Shown: positions 17,360 to 24,719 of the stretch, piece after piece | Layout: each line of letters starts with the position of its first letter | How positions within the stretch are numbered: position 1 is the stretch's first letter | Assembly: GCA_964202965.1 (NCBI GenBank) | Contig: CAXNKG010000034.1 | Location: forward strand, 1 to 34,508 | Length of the DNA stretch: 34,508 nt | From: CAXNKG01 sp964202965 | Lineage (GTDB): Bacteria; Acidobacteriota; Vicinamibacteria; Vicinamibacterales; UBA2999 | Reading direction: 5' to 3' | Translations under genes and position numbers: made by a program | Notes under the pieces: model-generated | What the model saw: only the letters and a program-made list of their open reading frames with translations | Databases searched by the model: none | Told to the model about the DNA's origin: nothing

Positions 17360-17731
17360 CGCGACTATCCCGGACGAAGTGCCGGGTCTCCGGTGCGGCA
17401 GCCCCACGCTGCCGTTGTATCCGGGGACCTTACCACGAAGGCACTTCCGGCGAGTGACCTTCCGAATGGGCGGCATCAGGTTTCCGGACCAACAGGTCAC
17501 GGAAAATTTCGCAGGTCGTGGGAATAGTCCTCTATGCCGGCCGGTCGCACCTGGCCCCACAGGGCCGCCCGTTTCGGGCAACTCGCCTGACGCATCTGGC
17601 CCAGGCCACCCCCGAGGAGCGAGACAGTCCGGGTCCGGCGGCACTAGGCACGGTGCCTGCAGACGGCCGCGGCACGCCACCGGCTGAAACCAGTTGGTCG
17701 ATCTCAATCGTCACGAGAGGAGCACGCAGAC
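17360..17731. other. Gene-free interval between divergent addB and the small membrane protein genes
   Basis: 372 bp without a convincing gene. It should hold the addB promoter (leftward) and the promoter of the following pair (rightward). Visible structure: a perfect 6-bp palindrome AGGCAC-G-GTGCCT (17646-17658), and the ribosome binding site GAGAGGAG about 10 bp before the ATG at 17732. Known riboswitch cores (TPP, cobalamin, SAM, glycine, c-di-GMP) were looked for by eye and not found. Confidence 0.6.
17646..17658. promoter_or_regulatory. Short palindrome upstream of the small membrane gene pair
   Basis: AGGCAC, one G, GTGCCT. It is a perfect dyad 74 bp before the start codon. It could be an operator half-site pair or part of an mRNA leader hairpin. 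Short palindromes are common in GC-rich DNA, so this is weak. Confidence 0.25.
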
Positions 17732-18208
17732 ATGGAGTTCCTGATTTCGCTTGAGGAGTCCGGTGTGGGCATGTGGGTCCGCGAGTCCCCGTCACTCTTC
17801 GCCTTCACGGGCCTGATCGCCCTTCACGCATTCGGACTGGCCTTCGCGGCGGGGATGAGTACCGCGATCAGCCTGCGGATCCTGGGGGTTGCGCCGCAGC
17901 TGCCGCTCGCGCCAATGGAGAAGCTGTTCCCCATCATCTGGACCGCCTTCTCGGTCAACGCGGTGTCAGGCGGGCTGCTCCTGATCGGGAACGCGACCGG
18001 GGACTTCGTCAACCCGATCTTCTACATCAAGATGGCGTTCGTCGTCCTTGGCGCGGTGAGCGTCGCGCAGGTGAGGCGCCGGGTGTTTCGTAATCCGAAT
18101 CAGGCTACGGAGCAGCACCGAATGCTGGCGATGGCACCGCTCGCCTGCTGGGCCGGGGCCATTATCGCTGGAAAAATGTGCGAATACCCCACGTACTTCC
18201 GTTTCTAG
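17732..18208 (+). CDS. Small four-helix membrane protein, DUF6644-like (first of a pair)
   Basis: 158 residues with about four membrane helices (FAFTGLIALHAFGLAFAAGM at 23-42, one around 67-88, one around 95-112 and one around 130-147). A good ribosome binding site (GAGAGGAG) precedes the ATG. The first helix holds a histidine in the pattern LHAFGLAFAAGM followed by SLRILG; the next gene has VHFIGMALLIGT followed by DLRLLG at the same place, so the two are paralogous. The family assignment is from memory. Intramembrane histidines suggest a possible heme or metal site. Function unknown. Confidence 0.82.
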   Translation: MEFLISLEESGVGMWVRESPSLFAFTGLIALHAFGLAFAAGMSTAISLRILGVAPQLPLAPMEKLFPIIWTAFSVNAVSGGLLLIGNATGDFVNPIFYIKMAFVVLGAVSVAQVRRRVFRNPNQATEQHRMLAMAPLACWAGAIIAGKMCEYPTYFRF

Positions 18209-18232
18209 CTCATGGTTGAGCGAGGAGTCTAC

Positions 18233-18754
18233 ATGTTAGAAGCCCTCGGCAGTTTTCTCGCAAGCCCACGGCTGACTGAGTTCGTCACCACCACACCGTG
18301 GGCATGGCCAGTGGCCGAAATGGTCCACTTCATCGGTATGGCTCTCCTCATCGGAACGGTCGGGATCCTGGACCTGCGCCTGCTGGGCATCGCGAAAGGG
18401 CTGCCGGTCGCACAGATCCATCGCCTCGTCCCCTGGGGGGTGTTTGGATTCGTCCTGTGCGTCATCAGCGGAATCATGTTCGTGTCGGGCGATGGCACCA
18501 CGCCTCCAATAGCGAGATTTGACAACCTGGCCTTTCAGCTGAAGATGCTCTTCCTGGCGCTTGCCGGACTCAACGTGCTGGCCTTCTACGTTTTCGGCGT
18601 CGCGCGTGCGACGGATGCGATGAAAGCGGGAGATGACGCGCCGGTGTCTGGCAAGGTCACAGCGGTTCTTTCGCTGTTCTTCTGGCTTGCCGTCATCTAC
18701 TTCGGCCGCATGATCATGTACGCCGACGACCTGTACGTCGCGTTCTTCATGTGA
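18233..18754 (+). CDS. Small membrane protein, DUF6644-like (second of a pair)
   Basis: 173 residues with about four helices. The ATG at 18233 is chosen because GCGAGGAG lies 5-6 bp before it; an ATG at 18212 in the same frame has no ribosome binding site. Features: WPVAEMVHFIGMALLIGTVG, ILDLRLLGIAKGLP, VFGFVLCVISGIMFVSGD and a final helix ending FGRMIMYADDLY. It starts 24 bp after the first paralogue, so the pair is co-transcribed and may form a hetero-oligomer. The stop codon lies inside a nonamer repeat. Function unknown. Confidence 0.82.
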   Translation: MLEALGSFLASPRLTEFVTTTPWAWPVAEMVHFIGMALLIGTVGILDLRLLGIAKGLPVAQIHRLVPWGVFGFVLCVISGIMFVSGDGTTPPIARFDNLAFQLKMLFLALAGLNVLAFYVFGVARATDAMKAGDDAPVSGKVTAVLSLFFWLAVIYFGRMIMYADDLYVAFFM

Positions 18755-18786
18755 CCTGTGTGAGCTTCGTGACCTTTGTGGCCGAT
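18751..18786. repeat. Nonamer repeat array across the stop codon of the second membrane gene
   Basis: Four imperfect 9-bp units: GTGACCTGT, GTGAGCTTC, GTGACCTTT, GTGGCCGAT. The array begins at the last codon of the membrane protein gene and runs to within 3 bp of the pdxH stop, so it makes up the whole convergent gap. Confidence 0.6.
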
Positions 18787-18788
18787 CG

Positions 18789-19421
18789 CTACGGCGCGAG
18801 GCGCGAACGAACCCAGGCGCCCTCGCCGCTTCTTCGGTACTGCACGCGATCGTGCAGGCGGCTCTCGCGGCCCTGCCAGAACTCGAACTCGAGCGGAACG
18901 ATCCGATAGCCACCCCACCAGGCAGGGCGCGGCACGTTCTCGCCGAACTGCTTTCGCGCCTCGTCGTAGCGCGCCTCAAGGGCGGCTCGGTTCTCGATCG
19001 GCTCGCTCTGCGGCGACGCGTAGACGCTCCACCGGCTTTCAAGGGGCCGCGTGACAAAGTACGCGTCCGACTCCTCGCCGCTCACCCTCTCGACCGTCCC
19101 CTCCACGCGCACCTGCCGTTCGACCGAACGCCACAGGAACAGCGCGCTGGCGTGTCCCGACTCCTCGATTTCGCGCGATTTCCGGCTGCCGTAGTTGGTG
19201 AAGAAGACGAAACCGCGGGGATCAACCCCTTTGAGGAGCACGGTGCGCACCGACGGGCGCCCGTCGCGCGTGGCCGTGGCCAGCGCCATCGCCGTCGGGT
19301 CCTGCTCGGTCTGACGGACCTGCTCGAACCATGTCGAGAACTGGCGAAACGGATCGGGAACGGAGTGGGCTTCGTCGAGCGGCTCGCCCAGGTACTCGCG
19401 CCGGATGTCAGCGATCGACAT
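18789..19421 (-). CDS. pdxH: Pyridoxamine/pyridoxine 5'-phosphate oxidase
   Basis: 210-residue FMN enzyme that oxidises pyridoxamine or pyridoxine phosphate to pyridoxal 5'-phosphate, the last step of vitamin B6 synthesis and salvage. Diagnostic segments: TRDGRPSVRTVLLKGVDPRG and FVFFTNYGSRKSREI (FMN phosphate binding), SALFLWRSVERQVRVEG, a substrate-binding PQSEPI, WGGYRIVPLEFEFWQG, and the conserved RLHDR and C-terminal RLAP. The ATG at 19419-19421 (MSIADIRREY) is taken; it overlaps the end of clpA by 14 bp, so it is the last gene of the aat-clpS-clpA-pdxH unit. Confidence 0.96.
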   Translation of the reverse strand: MSIADIRREYLGEPLDEAHSVPDPFRQFSTWFEQVRQTEQDPTAMALATATRDGRPSVRTVLLKGVDPRGFVFFTNYGSRKSREIEESGHASALFLWRSVERQVRVEGTVERVSGEESDAYFVTRPLESRWSVYASPQSEPIENRAALEARYDEARKQFGENVPRPAWWGGYRIVPLEFEFWQGRESRLHDRVQYRRSGEGAWVRSRLAP

Positions 19422-21645
19422 GGATCTCGTCGTTCTCCACACGAACCCGCACGACTGCGCCAGCGCCGAGTCCCCCGAACAACAGCCGCTCCGCGAGCGG
19501 CTTCTTGATCACGCGCTCGATGAGGCGCGCCAGCGGCCGCGCCCCGAACGCCCGGTCGAATCCTTTGGCGGCCAGCCAGGCGCGCGCGGCCGGCTCCAGC
19601 TCGATCAGGATGCCCTTGGCCGCCACCATCGCGCGCAGCTCGTCGATCTGTTTGTCCACCACGCGCTCGATTTCCGCGGCGCCCAGCGCATTGAAGGTGA
19701 CGATCGCGTCGAGCCGGTTGCGAAATTCTGGACTGAACGTCCGCTCGAGCGCGCCGCGCGACGAGGTGCCGCTGCCCTGCTCGGCAAACCCGAGCCGCCG
19801 ATCGGACAGCTCCCGGGCGCCGACGTTCGTGGTCATGATGAGAATCACGTGGCGGAAATCCGCCTTGCGGCCGTGCGAATCCGTCAGCGTCGCGTGGTCC
19901 ATCACCTGCAGCAGGATGCTGAACATGTCGGGATGCGCCTTCTCGATCTCGTCGAGCAGCAGCACCGCGTGCGGCGACTTCCGGATCGCGTCGATCAGCA
20001 ATCCCCCCTCCTCGTACCCGACGTAGCCGGGTGGCGCGCCGATGAGCCGCGAGACGGCGTGCTTTTCCATGTACTCGGACATGTCGTAACGAATGAACTC
20101 GATGCCGAGCGTTCGTCCGAGCTGCCGCGCGAGCTCCGTCTTGCCGACGCCCGTGGGGCCGGTGAACAGGAAGTTCCCCATCGGCTTGTCGGCCGACCGC
20201 AGCCCGGATCGCGACAGCTTGATGGCTGCCGCGACCTCATCGATGGCGCGGTCCTGCCCGAAGATGACCTTCCGCAGCTCGGCATCGAGTACGGACAGCG
20301 CCCGCCTGTCGTCGCTCGACACGGCCTGTACCGGTACCCGCGCCATCTTCGCGACGACCTGCTCGACCTCCGGGGTGCCGATCGACTCGACGCGCGCCGA
20401 CGCCGGCAGCAGCTTCTGCGCGGCGCCGACCTCGTCGACGACGTCGATCGCCTTGTCGGGCAGGTGCAGATCCTTCAGGTGCTTCGCCGACAGGGCCACC
20501 GCGCTCTCGAGCGCCGCGTCCGAATACGTCACGCCATGGTGGGATTCGTAATGGGGGCGCAGGCCCTTGAGGATGTCGAGCGTCTCGCTCTCGGACGGCT
20601 CGAGGACATCGATCTTCTGGAACCGTCGCGACAGCGCACGGTCGCGATCGAACGACTGCTTCACGTCGCTGAAGGTCGTCGACCCGATGCAGCGGAGCGT
20701 GCCGTCGGCCAGCGCGGGCTTGAGAAGATTCCCCGCATCCATGGCGCCGCCCGACGCCGCGCCGGCGCCGACGAGTGAATGAATCTCGTCGATGAAGAGA
20801 ATCGCGTTCGGTTCGCGGCCAAGCCGATCGAGCACCTGCTTCACCCGCTCCTCGAAGTCACCGCGATAGCGCGTCCCGGCGATGAGCGCGCCGAGATCCA
20901 GCGCGTAGACCCTGGCGCCCTTCAGCACGTCGGGGACGTCGCCGTCATGGATCCGCAGGGCGAGACCTTCCGCGAGCGCCGTCTTGCCGACGCCCGGCTC
21001 CCCCACGAGCAGCGGATTATTCTTCCGGCGGCGGCACAGCACCTGGATCATCCGTTCGATCTCGAGCTGTCGCCCGATCAGGGGATCGATGCGGCCTTCC
21101 GCGGCGCGGGCGATGAGGTCCGTGGCGTAGGCGTCGAGCGGATCGGGGGGCGCCGGCGCGGCGTGCCCGGCCTGCCCGGGCTCCGCCGGGACCGGCTCGC
21201 CTTTCGCCCCGTGCGAAATCACGCGCAGCAGCGCGAGCCGGTCGACGCCCTGCCCTCGCAGGAAATACGCGGCGTGGCTTTCCTCCTCCTGCAGCAGGAA
21301 CACGAGCAGGCTTCCGGTATCCACCTGCTTGGCGCTCGACACCGCCGCGTGGACAATCGCCTGCTGAATGACGCGGTCGAATCCAATGGTCGGCTCGGGC
21401 TCCGAGGTCCCTGGAGGCGGCACCGGCGTGAACGCCTTCGTCAGCACGTCATCGAGCTGCGTGCGCAGGGCTTCGAGGTCGGCGCCGCACGTCGCCAGCA
21501 CCTGACGCGCCTGCGGCTCGTCGGTCGCCGAGCGCAGCAGGTGCTCGAGGCCAACCGTGTCATGCCGCCGCTCCGTGGCGAGCCGGAAGGCGCGCTGGAT
21601 GGTGTCGACCGTTTCTGGTGCGAAAGGAACCGGTGGCTCGGACAT
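19408..21645 (-). CDS. clpA: ClpA-type AAA+ unfoldase of the Clp protease
   Basis: 745 residues: N-domain (1-145), first AAA+ module with Walker A GEPGVGKT (215-222), and second module with GPTGVGKTELA (about 493) and LLLDEIEKAHPDMF. ClpA unfolds substrates and feeds them to ClpP. The ClpP-binding loop appears as RRLGFAEQG in the position of the IGL/IGF tripeptide, so docking to ClpP is expected. The long coiled middle domain of ClpB/ClpC is absent, which supports ClpA. Its ATG (21643-21645) overlaps the clpS stop by one base (TAATG), and its end overlaps pdxH by 14 bp. With ClpS and Aat it forms the N-degron degradation route. No clpP is in the window. Confidence 0.96.
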   Translation of the reverse strand: MSEPPVPFAPETVDTIQRAFRLATERRHDTVGLEHLLRSATDEPQARQVLATCGADLEALRTQLDDVLTKAFTPVPPPGTSEPEPTIGFDRVIQQAIVHAAVSSAKQVDTGSLLVFLLQEEESHAAYFLRGQGVDRLALLRVISHGAKGEPVPAEPGQAGHAAPAPPDPLDAYATDLIARAAEGRIDPLIGRQLEIERMIQVLCRRRKNNPLLVGEPGVGKTALAEGLALRIHDGDVPDVLKGARVYALDLGALIAGTRYRGDFEERVKQVLDRLGREPNAILFIDEIHSLVGAGAASGGAMDAGNLLKPALADGTLRCIGSTTFSDVKQSFDRDRALSRRFQKIDVLEPSESETLDILKGLRPHYESHHGVTYSDAALESAVALSAKHLKDLHLPDKAIDVVDEVGAAQKLLPASARVESIGTPEVEQVVAKMARVPVQAVSSDDRRALSVLDAELRKVIFGQDRAIDEVAAAIKLSRSGLRSADKPMGNFLFTGPTGVGKTELARQLGRTLGIEFIRYDMSEYMEKHAVSRLIGAPPGYVGYEEGGLLIDAIRKSPHAVLLLDEIEKAHPDMFSILLQVMDHATLTDSHGRKADFRHVILIMTTNVGARELSDRRLGFAEQGSGTSSRGALERTFSPEFRNRLDAIVTFNALGAAEIERVVDKQIDELRAMVAAKGILIELEPAARAWLAAKGFDRAFGARPLARLIERVIKKPLAERLLFGGLGAGAVVRVRVENDEIHVDR

Positions 21646-21974
21646 TACTGGCTCACGTTCTCCGTCTCGGGTTCCATCGTCGCCAGCAGCGGAAACTCGT
21701 GCTCTTCGGCGAGGCGCTCCGTTGCCTTGACCTTGGTTTCCGCGGCGTCGTGCGTAAACACGCCCGCCACGCCGAGCCCCGACTGATGCACGCTCAGCAT
21801 GATGGCGAACGCCTCCGTGCGCGGCTTCTGAAAGATCGACTCGAGCACCCAGACGACGAAGTCCTGCGTGGTGTAGTCGTCATTGTGCAGCAGCACACGC
21901 CACATCCGCGGTCGTTCGAGCCGCGGCTCGACGCGCGTCTGGGTGAGCGTGAATTCGCGGGGGTCGGTGCTCAT
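21645..21974 (-). CDS. clpS: ClpS adaptor for N-degron substrates
   Basis: 109 residues. ClpS binds proteins with N-terminal Leu, Phe, Tyr or Trp and hands them to ClpA. The core is clear: WRVLLHNDDYTTQDFVVWVL (N-degron pocket with the NDD loop), then MLSVHQSGLGVAGVFTHDAA with the His that contacts the alpha-amino group, and AAETKVKATERLAEEHEFPL (ClpA-binding and C-terminal strand). The first about 20 residues are the flexible tail that normally engages ClpA. It lies 30 bp after aat and is fused by a one-base overlap to clpA. Confidence 0.97.
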   Translation of the reverse strand: MSTDPREFTLTQTRVEPRLERPRMWRVLLHNDDYTTQDFVVWVLESIFQKPRTEAFAIMLSVHQSGLGVAGVFTHDAAETKVKATERLAEEHEFPLLATMEPETENVSQ

Positions 21975-22004
21975 GTCTGCTTTGTACGGTTCGCGCCTCT
22001 GTGG

Positions 22005-22715
22005 CTATTTTGGCACACGGCCGGAGAGGTCCTCGTCCAGCGTCCAGGGCGACGGGACCGCCGGCTGCGCGGCCAGGCGGGCCACATGCCGGACGAATTC
22101 GGCTCGCGGAGCCTCGCGCGCGCCAAGCGACGCCAGGTGCGATGTGGACATCTGGCAGTCGATCAGCTCGAATCCCCAGCGCTGCAGTTGCAGGACGAGC
22201 GTCGCCAGCGCCACTTTCGACGCATCGGCGCGCCTGCTGAACATCGACTCGCCGTAGAACATCCGGCCGAGGGCGACGCCGTACAATCCACCGACGAGCT
22301 GCTCGTCGTCCCACACTTCGACCGAATGCCCGTGTCCCGCTTCCGACAGGCCCACGTACGCCGCCATCATCTCGCCGGTAATCCACGTGCCTGCCTCGTC
22401 GTCACGCGGCTCGGCGCAGCCGTCCATCACCGCGACGAAGGCGGTATCGAGCGTGACGCGGAAGCGGCGCGACCTCAGCGCGCGGCGGAGCGATCGCGAC
22501 ACATGGAACTCACGCAGCCACAGCACCATGCGCGGATCAGGACTCCACCACAGGAGGGGATCGTCCTCGCTGTACCAGGGAAAGATGCCCTGGCGATACG
22601 CGTCGAGAAGGCGCGCAACGGACAGATCGGCGCCGGCGGCCAGCAGCCCGTTCGGGTCGCGAAGGGCCTCCTGGACCGGAGGGAACGGATCGTCGGCGCC
22701 CAGCCAGGGGATCAT
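22005..22715 (-). CDS. aat: Leucyl/phenylalanyl-tRNA-protein transferase
   Basis: 236 residues from the ATG at 22713-22715. The enzyme adds Leu or Phe from aminoacyl-tRNA to proteins with N-terminal Arg or Lys, creating primary N-degrons for ClpS. Family landmarks: LLAAGADLSVARLLDAYRQG, IFPWYSEDDPLLWWSPDPRM, GTWITGEMMAAYVGLSEAGH, GHSVEVWDDEQLVGGLYGV, MFYGESMFSRRADASKVAL and LIDCQMSTSHLASLGAR. It is the first gene of the N-degron operon. Its start codon is only 8 bp from that of the divergent gluQ gene, so its promoter must lie inside gluQ. Confidence 0.97.
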   Translation of the reverse strand: MIPWLGADDPFPPVQEALRDPNGLLAAGADLSVARLLDAYRQGIFPWYSEDDPLLWWSPDPRMVLWLREFHVSRSLRRALRSRRFRVTLDTAFVAVMDGCAEPRDDEAGTWITGEMMAAYVGLSEAGHGHSVEVWDDEQLVGGLYGVALGRMFYGESMFSRRADASKVALATLVLQLQRWGFELIDCQMSTSHLASLGAREAPRAEFVRHVARLAAQPAVPSPWTLDEDLSGRVPK

Positions 22716-22723
22716 GAGAGGTG

Positions 22724-23551
22724 ATGGTTCTGCCGAATCTGCAGGAGCTCGCCGCGCGCACCGGTGCGTCACCGGTGACCCGGTTTGCGCCGTCTCCGAC
22801 AGGGTACCTGCATCTGGGCCACGTGGTGAATGCGATCTACGTGTGGGGGCTCGCCCGCGCCCTTGGCGGGCGCGTTGTACTCCGGGTCGAGGATCACGAT
22901 CGCATCAGGAGCCGTCCGGTCTACGACCGCGCGCTGCTGGAGGATCTGGACTGGCTGGGCTTCGTCCCGGACGAGGGCCGCGATCCTGTCCGCCGCCAGA
23001 GCGCCGATCTCCCGGCATACGCGCGGGCCCTGGATGCCCTTCGTGCGGCGCATCACGTCTACGCATGCGACTGTTCGCGCAGGGACATCGGCGGTGAACG
23101 GTACCCCGGAACGTGCCGGACACGAGCGCTCGTGGAGACCCCGGGCCGCGGCCTGCGCATCCAGATGGACCCGGAGGAAGAGTCCGGCGACCTCCTGCTC
23201 CGCGATCGCGACGGCAACTGGACGTACCAGTTTGCCGTGACCGTCGATGACATCCGGGACGCCGTGACGCTGGTGATCCGGGGTGCCGATCTGCGTTCGT
23301 CAACCGGACGGCAGGTCCGCCTTGGCCGGATGCTCGGCCGTTCCATCCCTGCCCACTTCTTTCATCACCCGCTGATTCTCGGGTCGTCCGGCGAAAAGCT
23401 GAGCAAGTCGAATCGGGACACCGGCGTACGCGAGCTGCGGGCTGCCGGCGTCGGCGCTGGCGGCGTCATCGGACGCGCAGCGGCGGCAGTGGGACTCGTG
23501 GCGCCGGGCACGACGGTCGAGGCGGGAGAGGTCGGGCGGCTGTTCGCCTGA
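22724..23551 (+). CDS. gluQ: Glutamyl-Q tRNA(Asp) synthetase
   Basis: 275 residues. This truncated GluRS paralogue attaches glutamate to the queuosine base of tRNA(Asp). Signature elements: RFAPSPTGYLHLGHVVNA with the HxGH-type motif at 30-33, VLRVEDHDRIRSRP, and the zinc site CDC-x-n-Y-x3-C in YACDCSRRDIGGERYPGTC, as in E. coli YadB. The ATP loop is present as EKLSKSN (KMSKS equivalent). The anticodon-binding domain of GluRS is lacking, as expected for this family. The ATG at 22724 follows GAGAGG closely; an in-frame GTG at 22721 is an alternative. Confidence 0.94.
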   Translation: MVLPNLQELAARTGASPVTRFAPSPTGYLHLGHVVNAIYVWGLARALGGRVVLRVEDHDRIRSRPVYDRALLEDLDWLGFVPDEGRDPVRRQSADLPAYARALDALRAAHHVYACDCSRRDIGGERYPGTCRTRALVETPGRGLRIQMDPEEESGDLLLRDRDGNWTYQFAVTVDDIRDAVTLVIRGADLRSSTGRQVRLGRMLGRSIPAHFFHHPLILGSSGEKLSKSNRDTGVRELRAAGVGAGGVIGRAAAAVGLVAPGTTVEAGEVGRLFA

Positions 23552-23577
23552 TGCAAATGGAGGCCTGAGTTGCTACG

Positions 23578-24687
23578 ATGACGGCAGTGATCCGGCATCG
23601 ACTCACCGCGGCGCTGCTGGCAACCCTCCTCTGCGCGGGAGGCGCGAACGCCCAGGGGATTCCCGGGTCGCCCGCCTATATCGCGGGGCGCCTGGGCTGG
23701 GATGCGATTCGCGAGGAACGCCACCAGGACGCCGCCGAGGCGTTCGCGAAAGCGGTGGACGCGGAGCCTCGCGATCCGTCGCTGCATCTGGGCGCGGGCC
23801 TGGCGGCGTTCCTGCTCGGGCAGTCAACCGCGGCGCGCCAGTCGCTCGAGCGCGCGCTGGCGCTGGCGCCCTCACTGACGCAGGCGTCGCTGCTGCTTGG
23901 CGACATCCTGTATCGGGGAAGCGATCTCACCGGCGCGTTACAGGTGTATGAAGCCGCGCTTCCCTACGCACCCGACGACAAGACGCTGGCGGCGCGTGTC
24001 GAGAAGCTCCGTCGTGAAGCCGCCGTGCACGATGCGTTCTTCGCGTCGCGCGGCGCGCATTTCACGGTGTTGTTCGAAGGTCCGGCGGACGAAGCCCTTG
24101 CCTCGCGGGCGGTGGATATTCTCGAAGCGGCGTACTGGCGCGTGGCCACGGCGCTCGCGATCTACCCCGAGGATCAGATCACGGTCGTGCTCTATACGCA
24201 GGAACAGTTCCGCGACATCACGCGCTCTCCGCAGTGGGCCGCGGCTTCCTATGACGGACGTATCCGCGTGCCGGTCCGCGGCACGACGGCCGATTCGGGC
24301 GAGCTCGAACGCGTGCTCGCGCACGAGTTCACGCACGCCCTGGTGCAGAGCGTGGCCCCGAGAGGCGTACCGACGTGGCTCCACGAGGGACTGGCCGTCT
24401 CGTTCGAGCCTGACGGCGAGACGTGGGCTGCCACGCAGCTCGCCAGCTCACCCGAACGGCTCCCCCTCGGTCGCCTCACCGGCAGCTTCGCCCCGCTGTC
24501 CTCCGGCGAGGCCAGGCTCGCCTACGCCCAGAGCGCCGGCCTGGTGCGCGCCATCCTGGACCGCGGCGGGGCCCTGACGGTCGGCGCGCTGCTGCAGGAC
24601 ATCGCTCGCGGAGAGCCGCTTCAGGCGGCATTCGAACGGCAGTACCTGATGTCCTTCGACACGTTCGTTGACGGACTCGCGCAATAA
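23578..24687 (+). CDS. Secreted TPR protein with peptidase MA-like zinc metallopeptidase domain
   Basis: 369 residues. Signal peptide 1-26 (LTAALLATLLCAGGANAQ). Residues about 35-135 hold two or three tetratricopeptide-like repeats (WDAIREERHQDAAEAFAKAV, LGAGLAAFLLGQSTAARQSL, LLGDILYRGSDLTGALQVYE). Residues about 160-369 form a gluzincin-type peptidase: HEFTH at 249-253 and the likely third zinc ligand Glu270 in TWLHEGLAVSFE. This matches the peptidase MA-like proteins that are frequent in Acidobacteriota and relatives. A TGCTACGAT box overlaps the ATG and is followed 7 bp later by an in-frame GTG at 23587, which could be a leaderless start. Substrate unknown. Confidence 0.87.
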   Translation: MTAVIRHRLTAALLATLLCAGGANAQGIPGSPAYIAGRLGWDAIREERHQDAAEAFAKAVDAEPRDPSLHLGAGLAAFLLGQSTAARQSLERALALAPSLTQASLLLGDILYRGSDLTGALQVYEAALPYAPDDKTLAARVEKLRREAAVHDAFFASRGAHFTVLFEGPADEALASRAVDILEAAYWRVATALAIYPEDQITVVLYTQEQFRDITRSPQWAAASYDGRIRVPVRGTTADSGELERVLAHEFTHALVQSVAPRGVPTWLHEGLAVSFEPDGETWAATQLASSPERLPLGRLTGSFAPLSSGEARLAYAQSAGLVRAILDRGGALTVGALLQDIARGEPLQAAFERQYLMSFDTFVDGLAQ

Positions 24688-24695
24688 GCTACAAT
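24668..24695 (+). promoter_or_regulatory. Predicted sigma-70 type promoter of the RRM gene
   Basis: TTGACG (24668-24673) and TACAAT (24690-24695) are separated by 16 bp. These are the best -35/-10 pair noticed in the window. It overlaps the end of the peptidase gene and would give a leader of about 18 bases with GGGGAAA before the TTG start. Confidence 0.7.
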
Positions 24696-24719
24696 CTCTA
24701 GGCCTTTCGGGGAAACCTT

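Noticed and set aside
17360..17707. N-terminal extension of AddB, open to 17707
   Set aside because: The residues are Pro/Gly/Arg-rich without family similarity; the AddB-like sequence begins at the ATG at 17359.
17581..17731. Possible riboswitch in the leader of the small membrane gene pair
   Set aside because: No core motif of the TPP, cobalamin, SAM, glycine or c-di-GMP classes could be matched; only a short palindrome is visible.
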